Of a stretch of 43,978 nucleotides of DNA, positions 8,948 through 17,300 are shown piece by piece. The position numbers and the translations under genes were made by a program. The notes beneath the pieces are model-generated. The model did no database searches, was not told the DNA's origin, and saw only the letters and a program-made list of their open reading frames with translations. Positions within the stretch are counted from its first letter, which is position 1; each line of letters starts with the position of its first letter. The stretch comes from VRUE01 sp963807425 (GTDB lineage Bacteria > Actinomycetota > Thermoleophilia > Solirubrobacterales > 70-9), in assembly GCA_963807425.1 (NCBI GenBank), contig CAWEBZ010000008.1, forward strand, positions 1 through 43,978. The letters run 5' to 3'.

Positions 8948-10135
8948 TCACCCGTGGGCGGCGGCGGCTTCGTGGCGCAGCCGATCGCGCCCCTCGCCGT
9001 AGCTGCGGTGCTCGTAGGCGATCATCGTCCAGATCAACACGTCGACGACCGCCAGGGCGATCAGCGCCGGCACCGCGGTGGCGACCGGAACCAGGATCAG
9101 GAGCACGATCGCCAGCCCCAGGCGGCGGCGGTTGACGGTGCGGGCCTGGCGGTAGCGGAAGGCGACCAGGCCCAGCAGGTAGAGCGCCACCCCGCCCAGG
9201 AGGGCGAAGGCGGGGACGGCGTGGAGGTGGTCGCCGGCGTGGGCGATCGAGGTCTTGAGGCCGAGGGCGACGAGGACGATCCCGGCGACCAGCGCCAGGT
9301 GGATGTAGGAGTAGGAGTCGCGGGCGAGCTCGTTCTGGGTCTTGCCGACCTCGGCTTCGCCCAGGCGACGGGCCGAGACCAGGGCGACGACGTCGAAGTA
9401 GACCCACCACAGCGCCGCGGCCAGCGCCACCCCCAGCACCGCGACGATCCCGATCTCCAGGTCGAGGGCGCCGGCGGCGCCGACCCCGATCGCGACGATC
9501 GACTCGCCGAGGGCGATGATCACGATCAGGCCGTGGCGCTCGGCGAAGTGGCCGGGGACGAGCTTCCAGCCGTCGGAGCCGAAGAAGTAGGGCCCGGCCA
9601 TGTCGAGGAAGATCGCCAGCGCCCAGAGCGCGGCCTGGGGGAGGCCGTCGAAGAGCGAGGCGGAGGTGAGCAGGACGACCGCGATCGCGGTGCTGGCCGC
9701 GAGGCCGAGAACGGAGTGGCGCAGGGCGTCGTCGTCGGGGCTGGCCAGCATGAAGAGGGCGATGTGGGCGACGCGGAAGACGCCGAAGGCGAGGGCGAAG
9801 GTGAGGCCGAGGTGGCCGAAGGCTTCGGGGACGCAGAGGGCGACGATCAGCAGCGCCGCCATCGCTCCGAACATGACCAGCCGCACCGCACCCTCCTCGG
9901 GGTCGATGACGCTGGTCAGCCAGGAGTAGCCGACCCAGCCCCACCAGAGGATTCCCAGCACCAGCAATCCCTGCACCAGGCCAGACCAGGAGGGGTGGTG
10001 GGCCATCAGCGCCGTGCACTGGGTGATCGCGAGCACGAAGACGAGGTCGAAGAAGAGCTCCAGCGGCGTCACCCGCTCGCCCTCGCGCCGCGTCGCCGCA
10101 AAGCGTGAGCCGCGCGAGTCGGAGGAGCCAGGCAT
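8948..10135 (-). CDS. Low temperature requirement protein A (LtrA) family membrane protein
   Basis: 395-aa polytopic membrane protein. The family start is seen as RVTPLELFFDLVFVLAITQ, followed by about ten hydrophobic helices and the conserved stretches WWGWVGYSWLT, ERHGLIVIIALGESIVAIGVGA and WWVYFDV. LtrA was named from a Listeria mutant that fails to grow in the cold; its biochemical role is not established. ATG at 10135 is preferred over the upstream option at 10186 because AAGGA lies 7 bases before it. It is divergent from the dehydrogenase at 10239, with a hairpin between them. Confidence 0.85.
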   Translation of the reverse strand: MPGSSDSRGSRFAATRREGERVTPLELFFDLVFVLAITQCTALMAHHPSWSGLVQGLLVLGILWWGWVGYSWLTSVIDPEEGAVRLVMFGAMAALLIVALCVPEAFGHLGLTFALAFGVFRVAHIALFMLASPDDDALRHSVLGLAASTAIAVVLLTSASLFDGLPQAALWALAIFLDMAGPYFFGSDGWKLVPGHFAERHGLIVIIALGESIVAIGVGAAGALDLEIGIVAVLGVALAAALWWVYFDVVALVSARRLGEAEVGKTQNELARDSYSYIHLALVAGIVLVALGLKTSIAHAGDHLHAVPAFALLGGVALYLLGLVAFRYRQARTVNRRRLGLAIVLLILVPVATAVPALIALAVVDVLIWTMIAYEHRSYGEGRDRLRHEAAAAHG

Positions 10136-10165
10136 GCGGGCATCCTTGCAACTCGCAAACGGGGG

Positions 10166-10209
10166 GTGTCTGAGTTTGCCCGCCATATACAGGCGGCAAG
10201 CTCAGACAC
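10166..10209. repeat. Inverted repeat in the divergent promoter region (LtrA / dehydrogenase)
   Basis: Outer arms gtgtctgag (10166-10174) and ctcagacac (10201-10209) pair perfectly. Inner arms tttgcccgcc and ggcggcaag pair with a one-base bulge around the loop atatac. It lies 30 bases upstream of both start codons, where a bidirectional operator would sit. There is no T-tract. Confidence 0.7.
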
Positions 10210-10238
10210 GGGGGTGGGCGGTCGAATATTCTGCGGCG

Positions 10239-11039
10239 ATGAGCGTCGCAGTGGTGACCGGGGCATCGACGGGGATCGGCCGGGCGACGGCGATCCGGCT
10301 GGCGCGCGAGCCGGGGACCGAGCTGGTCCTGGTGGCTCGCCGCGGCGAGCTGCTGGAGGAGCTCGCCGCCTCGCTGCCGTGCCGGGCGAGCCACCTCGCG
10401 GTCGACCTCACCGGCGCCGACGCGCCCGAGCGGGTCCGCGCCCACGTCGAGGCAAGCCACGAGGGCCGTCTCGATCTCCTCGTCAACAACGCCGGCGCCG
10501 CCTGGCGCGGCAACTTCGCCGAGACCGGCTACGCCCACGTCCAGCGCCACATGGAGCTCAACTTCGACGCCGTCGTCCGCCTCACCGAGGCCTTGCTGCC
10601 GCTGCTACGGGCCTCCGCCCCGAGCGCGATCGTCAACGTCGCCAGCACCGCCGGCCGCATCTCCCGCGCCCGCACCGGTGCCTACTCCGCCAGCAAGTTC
10701 GCCCTGATCGGCTGGACCGACTCGCTCTACGCCGAGGAGCTGCCACACGGCGTCCACGTCGGCATGGTCCTACCCGGCTTCGTCGCCACCGAGGGCTTCC
10801 CGGCCACCGAGCTGCGCGAGAAAGCGCTCACCCGCTGGGTCGTCTCCAAGCCCGAGAAAGTCGCGGAGGCGATCTACGAGGCCGGCCCGGGGGGGAAGGC
10901 GGAGCGGTACGTCCCGCGCCCCTACGCCCTCGCCGCCGTCGCTCGCATCCTTGCCCCGAGTCTGGTCCGGCGCGTCCTCACCGGCGGCAGCGCGGCGAAT
11001 CTGACGACCAGCACCGGCGGCGACGACCCTCCCGCTTGA
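10239..11039 (+). CDS. Short-chain dehydrogenase/reductase
   Basis: 266-aa NAD(P)-dependent oxidoreductase of the classical SDR family. TGASTGIGRA is the cofactor glycine motif, LLVNNAGAAW the NNAG motif, NVASTAGRIS carries the active-site Ser, and YSASKFA the Tyr and Lys of the catalytic tetrad. VLPGFVATEGFP follows as in fatty-acyl or steroid-type SDRs. The substrate cannot be read from sequence. The gene may be co-transcribed with the phosphatase 40 bases downstream. Confidence 0.9.
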   Translation: MSVAVVTGASTGIGRATAIRLAREPGTELVLVARRGELLEELAASLPCRASHLAVDLTGADAPERVRAHVEASHEGRLDLLVNNAGAAWRGNFAETGYAHVQRHMELNFDAVVRLTEALLPLLRASAPSAIVNVASTAGRISRARTGAYSASKFALIGWTDSLYAEELPHGVHVGMVLPGFVATEGFPATELREKALTRWVVSKPEKVAEAIYEAGPGGKAERYVPRPYALAAVARILAPSLVRRVLTGGSAANLTTSTGGDDPPA

Positions 11040-11079
11040 CGCTACGCTCTTCTCTCTTTGAGGGCTGGGGGAGAGGGCG

Positions 11080-12843
11080 ATGACGATCGGGATCGCGATA
11101 GGAGCTGTGGTGCTCGCGCTGGCGGCGATGGCCGCCCTGGTGGCGATCGTCGAGGCGCGCTCGCGGCGGGTCAGTCGCCGCTTCCAGATCCTCGACGACA
11201 TCGCCCGCGTTGCCGACGGTGGGCGCTCGCTGGAGGAGACGCTGGAGGCGATCGCCGCCATCCTCGTGCCCGAGTTCGGCGACTTCTGCATGATCGACGT
11301 GATCGAGGAGGAACGGATCCGCCGCGCCACGGTCCGGGTCGACGGCCCAGAGGCGGCGGCGATCGAAAAGGGCCTCGCCGAGCGCAAGCCCGCCCTGCAG
11401 GAGCGCATGGCCGCCTCCGCCTCGGTGGCCCGGCAGGAACCGAACCTGTTCGAGCGCGTCGCCGAAGCGGACCTGCGCGAGTTCGCCGAGAGCGAGGAGG
11501 ACCTGCGGTTCCTGCTCTCGATGGAAGTTCGCTCCTTCGTCACCGTCGAGCTGCGGGCGCGGGGGCGCCCGACCGGGGTGCTTTCGGTCGGGGTCAGCCA
11601 CTCCGGCCGCCGCTTCCGTCATGACGACGCCCACTTCGCGGGGGTGCTCGCCGGGCGGGTGGCGCTGGCGCTCGACAACGCCGGCCTCTTCTCCGACCTC
11701 GAGCGCAGCGAGCGCGAACGGTCCGAGATCGCCGAAACCCTGCAGCGCGGGCTGCTGCCGCCGCCACTGCCGCACATTCCCGGCTGGTCGGTCGCGGCGA
11801 TGTACAGGCCGGCGGGCGCGGAGAACGAGATCGGCGGCGACTTCTACGACGCCTTTCGCATCGCCGGCGGCTGGATGGTGGTCATCGGCGACGTCACCGG
11901 CCGCGGTGCGCAGGCCGCCTCGGTCACGGCCAACGCCCGCTACACCCTGCGTACGGCTGGCACCCTCACCGGCGATCCCGTCGTCGCCCTCGAGACCCTG
12001 AACCGCGAACTGCTCGCCCGCCCGGGGTCGGCGCTCTGCAGCGCCGCCCTCATGGCGATCGACGAAGATCCCTCCCAGCCCGTCCGCATTGCCATCGCCG
12101 GCCACTCGCCGCCGTTGCTGATCGACGGCGACTCGATGGTCGAGGCGACCGGCCCGGCCCCCGTGCTCGGCGCCTTCGAGGACGCCAGCTGGAGGGTCGA
12201 GCACGTGCACGTCGCCCAGGGGCAGCAGCTGGTGGTCGTCACCGACGGCGTCACCGAGGCGCTCGGCGCCACCGGTCGTTTCGGCGAGGACCGGCTGCGG
12301 GCGGAGCTGGCGGGGGTGGTCAGCCCCGCGCTCGCCACCCAGAAGCTCGAGGGGGCGCTCTACGACTTCACCGCCGGCGACCTCGACGACGACGCGGCGA
12401 TCCTGGCCATCGGCCCGACCGCGGCCAAGGCCGAGCTCGCTCCCGAGCAGGATCGCGAGCTGGTCGAACGCCTCTTCGACGCCTTCAACCACCGGCGGGT
12501 GGCGACGATCACCGAGCTCTGCGACGACTCCATGGACTTCTTCCCGGTCGGCACGGCGGCGGCGGTCGGCCGTACCGCCCCCTATATCGGTCCGGAGGGC
12601 CTGCGGGAGTACCTGAGCGACGTCGAACAGGCGTGGGAAGACCTGCAGATAACCCCCAAGGTCGTCGAGCGCCGGGCCGGCTCGCTGCTGGTCCGGGGCC
12701 GGGTCTACGTACGCAGCCGCGAGCTCGGCATCCGCGACATGCCGGTGGCCTGGGTCTGGGACGTCGTCGACGGCCGCTTCGTGCGCGGCGAGGTCTTCCG
12801 CGACCCAGACCAGGCCGTTCTCCGCCTCGCCCCCTCGACCTAG
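11080..12843 (+). CDS. GAF-SpoIIE (PP2C-type) serine phosphatase with C-terminal SnoaL-like domain
   Basis: 587-aa regulator of the RsbU/P kind, predicted to dephosphorylate an anti-sigma antagonist. Residues 1-25 form one membrane helix. About 50-210 is a GAF-like sensor domain (FQILDDIARVAD, VLSVGVSHSGRRFRHDDAHFAGVLAGRVALALDNA). About 230-440 is the SpoIIE domain with ETLQRGLLPPPLP, GGDFYDAF (metal Asp), VIGDVTGRGAQAA (metal Asp), VTDGVTEA and DDAAILAI. About 450-580 resembles an NTF2/SnoaL fold (LVERLFDAFNHRRVATITELCDDSMDFF). That last domain is uncommon for this family and could bind a small ligand. The start has a strong GGGAGAGGG. The last codons overlap the stop of the convergent hydrolase. 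Confidence 0.9.
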   Translation: MTIGIAIGAVVLALAAMAALVAIVEARSRRVSRRFQILDDIARVADGGRSLEETLEAIAAILVPEFGDFCMIDVIEEERIRRATVRVDGPEAAAIEKGLAERKPALQERMAASASVARQEPNLFERVAEADLREFAESEEDLRFLLSMEVRSFVTVELRARGRPTGVLSVGVSHSGRRFRHDDAHFAGVLAGRVALALDNAGLFSDLERSERERSEIAETLQRGLLPPPLPHIPGWSVAAMYRPAGAENEIGGDFYDAFRIAGGWMVVIGDVTGRGAQAASVTANARYTLRTAGTLTGDPVVALETLNRELLARPGSALCSAALMAIDEDPSQPVRIAIAGHSPPLLIDGDSMVEATGPAPVLGAFEDASWRVEHVHVAQGQQLVVVTDGVTEALGATGRFGEDRLRAELAGVVSPALATQKLEGALYDFTAGDLDDDAAILAIGPTAAKAELAPEQDRELVERLFDAFNHRRVATITELCDDSMDFFPVGTAAAVGRTAPYIGPEGLREYLSDVEQAWEDLQITPKVVERRAGSLLVRGRVYVRSRELGIRDMPVAWVWDVVDGRFVRGEVFRDPDQAVLRLAPST

Positions 12844-13703
12844 CCGGCAAGCAGGTGCCGGCGCAGGAAGGCGACCTCGTCGGCGAGGACCGCCTCGTGC
12901 GCGGGCCCGTCGTAGATGTCGAAGTGGTCGACGCCGGGATAGACCCGCAGCTCGCCGAGCGGTGCCCGCCGGGCGGCCGCGATCGCCGGCCCCGGCCGCG
13001 CCACCCGGTCGGCATCGCCGACGCAGAGCAGCCAGGGGCAGTGGAGCTTGGCGGCAAAACGGGCGGGACGGAAGGGAGCGCCGAGCAGCCAGCGCGAGGA
13101 GACGCGGTTGCGCCAGCGCGAGTCCTCGCCGATCGCGACGACGTGGCGCCAGCCCACCTCACCGCCGGGAGCGTTGATGAAGGCCGCCTCGTGCGGCTCC
13201 CCGACCGCAGGCAGATACTGCCCCCGCAGCGCGGCGAGCAGCATCCGGGCGCTGACGAGGGGGGAGGAGCGGTGCGCCTGCCGCAGCATGTCGATGAACG
13301 GCACCTGGCTTATCGCCGCCGCCACGCGCGGGTCGTCCGCCGCCGCCGCGAGCGCGTTGCCGCCACCCATCGAGGACCCGAACGTCGCCACCCGCTCCGG
13401 GTCGACTCCGGGCAGCGAGCGCGCGAACGCGATCGCCGCCCGCCAGTCCTCGAGCTGGCGGGCCGGCTCGAACAGGTCCGCCTCGCCGCCACTGTCGCCG
13501 AAGCCACGATGGTCGAAGAGAAGTGCCGTGACGCCGATCGCTGCGAAACGCTCCGCGAACGGACCCAGCCCGTCCCGCCGGGTCCCCGAGAGCCCGTGGG
13601 CCATGACGATCGCCGGCGCCGTGCCCCCGTCGCCGGTCGCCGGGTACAGCCAAGCGGCGCATCTGTCGCCGTGCGAGTCGAACTCAAGATCCTCACGCTC
13701 CAT
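12840..13703 (-). CDS. Alpha/beta hydrolase (dienelactone hydrolase / peptidase-like)
   Basis: 287-aa serine hydrolase. VMAHGLSGTRRDG marks the oxyanion region, FGSSMGGGNA is the nucleophile elbow G-x-S-x-G with the catalytic Ser, LCVGDADRVARPG holds the likely Asp, and GVDHFDIYDG the catalytic His. A cap region lies between. The substrate is unknown. Starts at ATG 13703; a TTG two codons upstream is possible. It converges with the phosphatase gene, overlapping it by 4 bases. Confidence 0.87.
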   Translation of the reverse strand: MEREDLEFDSHGDRCAAWLYPATGDGGTAPAIVMAHGLSGTRRDGLGPFAERFAAIGVTALLFDHRGFGDSGGEADLFEPARQLEDWRAAIAFARSLPGVDPERVATFGSSMGGGNALAAAADDPRVAAAISQVPFIDMLRQAHRSSPLVSARMLLAALRGQYLPAVGEPHEAAFINAPGGEVGWRHVVAIGEDSRWRNRVSSRWLLGAPFRPARFAAKLHCPWLLCVGDADRVARPGPAIAAARRAPLGELRVYPGVDHFDIYDGPAHEAVLADEVAFLRRHLLAG

Positions 13704-13749
13704 GGTCAATCAACGCCACGGCCACGCAAAGCGTGAGATCCATTGCTCC

Positions 13750-13944
13750 CTAATCAAGGAGCCGACCGGGCGCGACCTCGACCGCGGCCGCCAGCCGTTC
13801 CAGCGTCGATACCTGCGGATCGCGCTGCCCGCGCTCGATCCGGCTCACCTCACCGGCCTGGACACCACTGCGCTCGGCGACTTCTTCCTGGGTGAGCCCA
13901 AGCTTCGTGCGGGCCGCCCGCAGGTTCTTGCCGAGGTTGCCCAC
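13750..13944 (-). CDS. XRE-family helix-turn-helix regulator
   Basis: 64-aa single-domain DNA-binding protein. The helix-turn-helix is GLTQEEVAERSGVQAGEVSRIERG, followed by STLERLAAAVEV, the common Cro/C1 pattern. GTG start at 13944. A short stem gctccctaatcaaggagc just beyond its stop (about 13746-13763) may end the transcript. A near-palindrome at 13980-13995 upstream is the likely autoregulatory operator. Confidence 0.85.
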   Translation of the reverse strand: MGNLGKNLRAARTKLGLTQEEVAERSGVQAGEVSRIERGQRDPQVSTLERLAAAVEVAPGRLLD

Positions 13945-13979
13945 GGACGGGATCGTCGCCGCTGAGGGCCGAGACCTCC

Positions 13980-13995
13980 ATGTAAAACTTTACAT
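13980..13995. promoter_or_regulatory. Palindromic operator upstream of the XRE gene
   Basis: ATGTAAA-AC-TTTACAT: two perfect 7-bp arms around a 2-bp centre, 36 bases upstream of the XRE start, in an AT-rich patch suited to a promoter. Assignment to this XRE protein is inference from position. Confidence 0.6.
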
Positions 13996-14217
13996 ATCGC
14001 TGACAATATCCAAATATCTTTGATTACTGGTAATAGGTAAGGGGCCGACCTAGATCGCTCCATCGGGTGAGCCGCAGGCCGGCCCCGCTCAGCTATGTCT
14101 ACTAGGCGTTCTTTACGACATGCACGCTCGAAAAGACGTGCGCCACGTTGGCGATCTTCATCGATACCCACCCCCTCCCATGAATCAGCCCGGCGTGAGC
14201 CGCCAGGAGGAAGGCAG

Positions 14218-14310
14218 ATGCTAAGGAAACTTCGACTATCAAGCAAAGACTTAATAGCCAGCATTACATTCTTAGGAAGTCCGTATGCTCGGCTTCTACT
14301 GAGTAGCTAA
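14218..14310 (+). CDS. Small ORF (30 aa) with strong Shine-Dalgarno
   Basis: AGGAGGAAGGCAG stands directly before ATG, one of the best ribosome-binding sites in the window. The peptide opens MLRKLRLSSKDLIAS and ends in ARLLLSS; it is basic at the front and amphipathic after. It ends 28 bases before a winged-helix regulator. It could be a regulatory or leader peptide. No homologue is recognised. The stretch 13996-14217 before it is AT-richer than the flanks and shows no other gene. Confidence 0.45.
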   Translation: MLRKLRLSSKDLIASITFLGSPYARLLLSS

Positions 14311-14338
14311 AACTAATCGACCTAAAAGGGGAACCGCG

Positions 14339-14971
14339 GTGAGGATCAGTGCCAAAGAAGCCCAACGAGGACAGAGCGGAAAGAGCGTCGAGGAACGGCT
14401 TGCCTACGCGGTAGGACATCGCACTCGTGTTTACGTGTTGACGATCCTTAATGAAGGCGTTTTCACCCCAGATGAGATCGCCGCAATTATTGGAGAGCGA
14501 ACCCCTAACGTTTCTCACCACATAAAGGAACTATTGGACGCTGGGTCCATCGAACTCGCCAAAACCGAGAGGGTCAGAAATACCACCCAGCACTATTATC
14601 GTGCGGTTGAGATGCCGTTCTACTCCGATGACGAAATCGCAGCTATGTCTCCTGAGGAACGGCAGGTGACTATCGGTCTCACTCTTCAATGTCTGATGGC
14701 TGAGGTGATGTCAGCTTTTTGGGCAGGAAAGATGGCGACTGACTCTCGCCTGTGGTTGTCGTGGCGATGGTTCAACGTTGACGAGCAGGGCCGCCAAGAC
14801 CTCGCCGACGAGCAGGAACGCTCCTGGAAGCGGGCGCAGGAGATTGAGGCTGAATCTGCGAACCGTCGTACTAATTCAGGTGAGGAGGCGCAGTCCATCA
14901 TCGTTGCGTCCTCTGGCTTTCAGCGCGAGCGCATGTCACCTACGCCACCGGCCAACACCAGGGGTTGCTAA
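14339..14971 (+). CDS. Winged-helix (ArsR-like) transcriptional regulator
   Basis: 210-aa protein. Residues about 20-90 form an ArsR-type winged helix: RLAYAVGHRTRVYVLTILNEG, then recognition helix NVSHHIKELLDAGSIEL and wing AKTERVRNTTQHYYRAVE. The C-terminal part is helical and may be a ligand or dimer domain. No metal-binding Cys cluster is seen. GTG start after AAAAGGGGAACC. Base composition is lower in GC than the backbone genes, a sign of transfer. Related in layout to the regulator at 15904. Confidence 0.82.
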   Translation: MRISAKEAQRGQSGKSVEERLAYAVGHRTRVYVLTILNEGVFTPDEIAAIIGERTPNVSHHIKELLDAGSIELAKTERVRNTTQHYYRAVEMPFYSDDEIAAMSPEERQVTIGLTLQCLMAEVMSAFWAGKMATDSRLWLSWRWFNVDEQGRQDLADEQERSWKRAQEIEAESANRRTNSGEEAQSIIVASSGFQRERMSPTPPANTRGC

Positions 14972-15063
14972 ATAGCGAGCAAATCCTTATTTGACGGCGT
15001 TAGTTGCTTCTGAAAGCTTCACTACTCAATTGACATGGATTGCCTCTGTCTTCGCGCCCCCCA

Positions 15064-15456
15064 ATGACCCCCACCATCACCGCCGCCCAGCGGGACGCCC
15101 TCTATGACCAGATCCTCGATCGCCTCAGTGGGATCGGCGACATCGAAGTGGCGATTCAAGCCCAGAACTACCAAGGCGCCGAGCGCCTGGGCCGCGAGTA
15201 CTGCGACGAGTTGCGGCTATTGCTCGACGACCTCGGCCTCGGAGACGGTAGCGGGGAGCCCGTCGAGTTGACCGCCCCCGCCGAGGTCTTACGCAGAGCC
15301 CTGCCGAGGCTGCGCGAGCTGGCCGATGCTCATACGACCAACTTGGAAGCGGAGTGGATCGAGACCAGCCAGCTGAAAGAGCGAAACCGCCTCGTGGCCG
15401 AGGCATGTGAGGCCGTCTTGGCGGGTCTCGAACACTCGCCAGCGGGCAACCGGTAG
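15064..15456 (+). CDS. Hypothetical helical protein (130 aa)
   Basis: Not recognised. Predicted mostly helical, acidic, with regular Leu/Ala heptads (LYDQILDRLSGIGDIEVAIQAQ, LPRLRELADAHTTNLEAEW). No membrane segment or signal peptide. It lies 18 bases upstream of the OB-fold protein and is probably in the same transcript. ATG 15064 has a weak ribosome-binding site. Confidence 0.6.
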   Translation: MTPTITAAQRDALYDQILDRLSGIGDIEVAIQAQNYQGAERLGREYCDELRLLLDDLGLGDGSGEPVELTAPAEVLRRALPRLRELADAHTTNLEAEWIETSQLKERNRLVAEACEAVLAGLEHSPAGNR

Positions 15457-15474
15457 AAGCGGCGGGAGGCATCG

Positions 15475-15876
15475 ATGAGCCTGATCGCACGCCTTCGTCA
15501 ATCCCGCCGGAGGCGTCCGGCTACGGCGAATGCACGCCACAGACGCTTGCTGCAAGCCCAGGATCCTCGTCTCCTTCTCAACCGCCTATTTCTGAGCGGG
15601 GTCCTCGTCTCTGAGCCCCAGAGCCATGACGGTGCCGATGGCGAGCCGGCGACCTTCCTCGTGGTCGCCTTTCCCGCCCCCGGCACGAGCATCACCTGCG
15701 ATCGAGTCGAACTCACCAACTGCGAGGTCGAAGTCCCCACCCACGTCGCCCGCCGCTGTCACAGCGATCTAAGAGCCGGCGAATCGATCTTCCTCACCGG
15801 CCAGCTGCGTGGCGAGGGCAGTGTCGTAGCCACCGAAATCCACTCGGGGTCAGTCGCTCCTCCCGAGGAAGCCTGA
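15475..15876 (+). CDS. OB-fold, single-strand DNA-binding-like protein
   Basis: 133 aa. After a basic N-terminus (RLRQSRRRRP), the core NRLFLSGVLVSEPQS, EPATFLVVAFPAPG, RVELTNCEVEV, LRAGESIFLTGQLRG and GSVVATEIHSG follows the strand order and the final V-V-A-x-x-I pattern of SSB/PriB-like OB folds. It lacks the long acidic tail of housekeeping SSB. Strong GGGAGG before ATG. Function in DNA binding is inference from fold. Confidence 0.55.
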   Translation: MSLIARLRQSRRRRPATANARHRRLLQAQDPRLLLNRLFLSGVLVSEPQSHDGADGEPATFLVVAFPAPGTSITCDRVELTNCEVEVPTHVARRCHSDLRAGESIFLTGQLRGEGSVVATEIHSGSVAPPEEA

Positions 15877-15903
15877 TCAAAACTCGAACCAAGGAGGAGT
15901 CCG

Positions 15904-16227
15904 ATGGCAAAAACCAAGCCCGATACAAGCGAAACGGCAAAGATCCGAGCGCTCGCCCACCCGCTGCGCCAGCAGATCCTGGGCGTGATGATCCAGCGGC
16001 CCTCGAACTCCGGCATAAGCCCACGCGAGATCTCCCAGGAGCTGTGCGTGCCGCTCTCAAACGTCAGCTACCACGTCCGCATCCTCGCCCTCTCGGGCGC
16101 GATCACGCTCAGGGCCACGAGGCCCGCTCGCGGCTCCATGCAGCACTTCTACTCAACCTCCCCGAGCTTCATGGCGCTGCCCTGGGTGCCGGCGATCTTG
16201 GCGGCGGTCATTCCGGACCGGGGATGA
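15904..16227 (+). CDS. Winged-helix (ArsR-like) regulator
   Basis: 107-aa single-domain regulator. KIRALAHPLRQQILGVMI is the typical ArsR first helix, SPREISQELCVPLSNVSYHVRIL the helix-turn-helix, and TLRATRPARGSMQHFYSTS the wing. Perfect AAGGAGG before ATG. It lies 27 bases after the OB-fold gene. Confidence 0.83.
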   Translation: MAKTKPDTSETAKIRALAHPLRQQILGVMIQRPSNSGISPREISQELCVPLSNVSYHVRILALSGAITLRATRPARGSMQHFYSTSPSFMALPWVPAILAAVIPDRG

Positions 16228-16322
16228 GAAGGGGGGAAGGCGGCAGATCTTGGGAAATTGCCCGCATTGCAAATAAAGGATCGGACAGTGAACAGAGACT
16301 AGATTTGGCTAGTGTGACCGCC

Positions 16323-16868
16323 ATGAAAGCGTTAGCCGTTGTAGCACTTGTGGTGTGCGTGGCAGGCGTTATGGTGTTTTCTATTGACGATGCCGTTGCT
16401 TCACGATCTCATCATGGGCAGGTGGGTATTGAGAAAGGATCTCTGGGTGCATTTTCATGGGCATTGGCGGTACACCGTAGCTCGGGCAAGCGCGGGGGTC
16501 AGCGGCCGTGCTTGGTGGCCGCCGCAGAGTCTGGTGGGGGTGGTGGGAGTCAATTATCACTTTGTGGGTCGGTGTCTTCGCCGATAGTGGTAGCCAATTC
16601 GATCGGAGCGGGGTCGGCCGAGCGAACCGTTCTTGGGCTTGGGTTCCGGTCGAGCGCTTTACAGGCCAGGCTCTGGCTGAGGGGGTTCAAACCTCGACTA
16701 ATACCACTCAAGCTACTCAGCGAGCAACAGGCAAAACGGGCTCAAGTTCGCCGGTTTCGCTTTGCGGCAATCGCGATTCCCGGACCGTATTGTCTTCAGC
16801 AGTACGAGGCTTACGACTCGCTGGGACGAGTGATCGCTCGGTCTGCGGGATTCGAATGCGATCGCTAA
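16323..16868 (+). CDS. Secreted hypothetical protein (181 aa)
   Basis: N-terminal signal peptide KALAVVALVVCVAGVMVF followed by a possible cleavage site near DDAVASRS. The mature part is Ser/Gly-rich with two Cys (RPCLVAA, LSLCGS) in the middle and two near the C-terminus (YCLQQYEAY, FECDR), suitable for disulfides outside the cell. Family not recognised. No good ribosome-binding site, so the start is moderately sure. Confidence 0.5.
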   Translation: MKALAVVALVVCVAGVMVFSIDDAVASRSHHGQVGIEKGSLGAFSWALAVHRSSGKRGGQRPCLVAAAESGGGGGSQLSLCGSVSSPIVVANSIGAGSAERTVLGLGFRSSALQARLWLRGFKPRLIPLKLLSEQQAKRAQVRRFRFAAIAIPGPYCLQQYEAYDSLGRVIARSAGFECDR

Positions 16869-17004
16869 CTCTAGTGAGGGCACTTTCCATGATCGCGAGC
16901 TTCGCGATGTCAAGCAGTGCATCAGCCACACAGAGGCCAGGCCATTGCCCGAGTCTTCGGAGTAGGGACTATCTGGCCCCCTATGCGATCCCGAGAGATA
17001 GGCC

Positions 17005-17250
17005 ATGACCGAACGCCTGCTTGCCCTGAGCATCCTGGTTGTCGTGGTGGGAATTCCCGCTGGAATCACCTGGAGCAAGGGGCAGCGGGCGGCGTTCTTC
17101 CTTGGCTTCCTTCTCCTGGGCATGGTTTGGGTGGTTGCTGCCTGCAGGCTCGCTCGTCCTTCGTCGTGGTGGGCGCGCCGTTTCTACGGCCCAGAGAAGA
17201 TGCAGCGGGCGTTGCATCGGTTTGATTCGGGGGCGTCGACGGCATCGTGA
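17005..17250 (+). CDS. Small membrane protein (81 aa)
   Basis: Two hydrophobic helices (LLALSILVVVVGIPAGITW and AAFFLGFLLLGMVWVVAACRLA) followed by a basic cytoplasmic tail (SSWWARRFYGPEKMQRALHRF). Not recognised. Lies 50 bases before efp on the same strand. Confidence 0.55.
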   Translation: MTERLLALSILVVVVGIPAGITWSKGQRAAFFLGFLLLGMVWVVAACRLARPSSWWARRFYGPEKMQRALHRFDSGASTAS

Positions 17251-17300
17251 ATCGCAGCCGATAGCGCGAGGTCTCCCCATTCTTGGCATGATCCGCGCCG

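Noticed and set aside
8954..10108. 384-residue plus-strand frame opposite the LtrA-like gene
   Set aside because: Composition is Asp/Gln/Gly-rich with no domain; the minus-strand frame shows membrane helices and family motifs.
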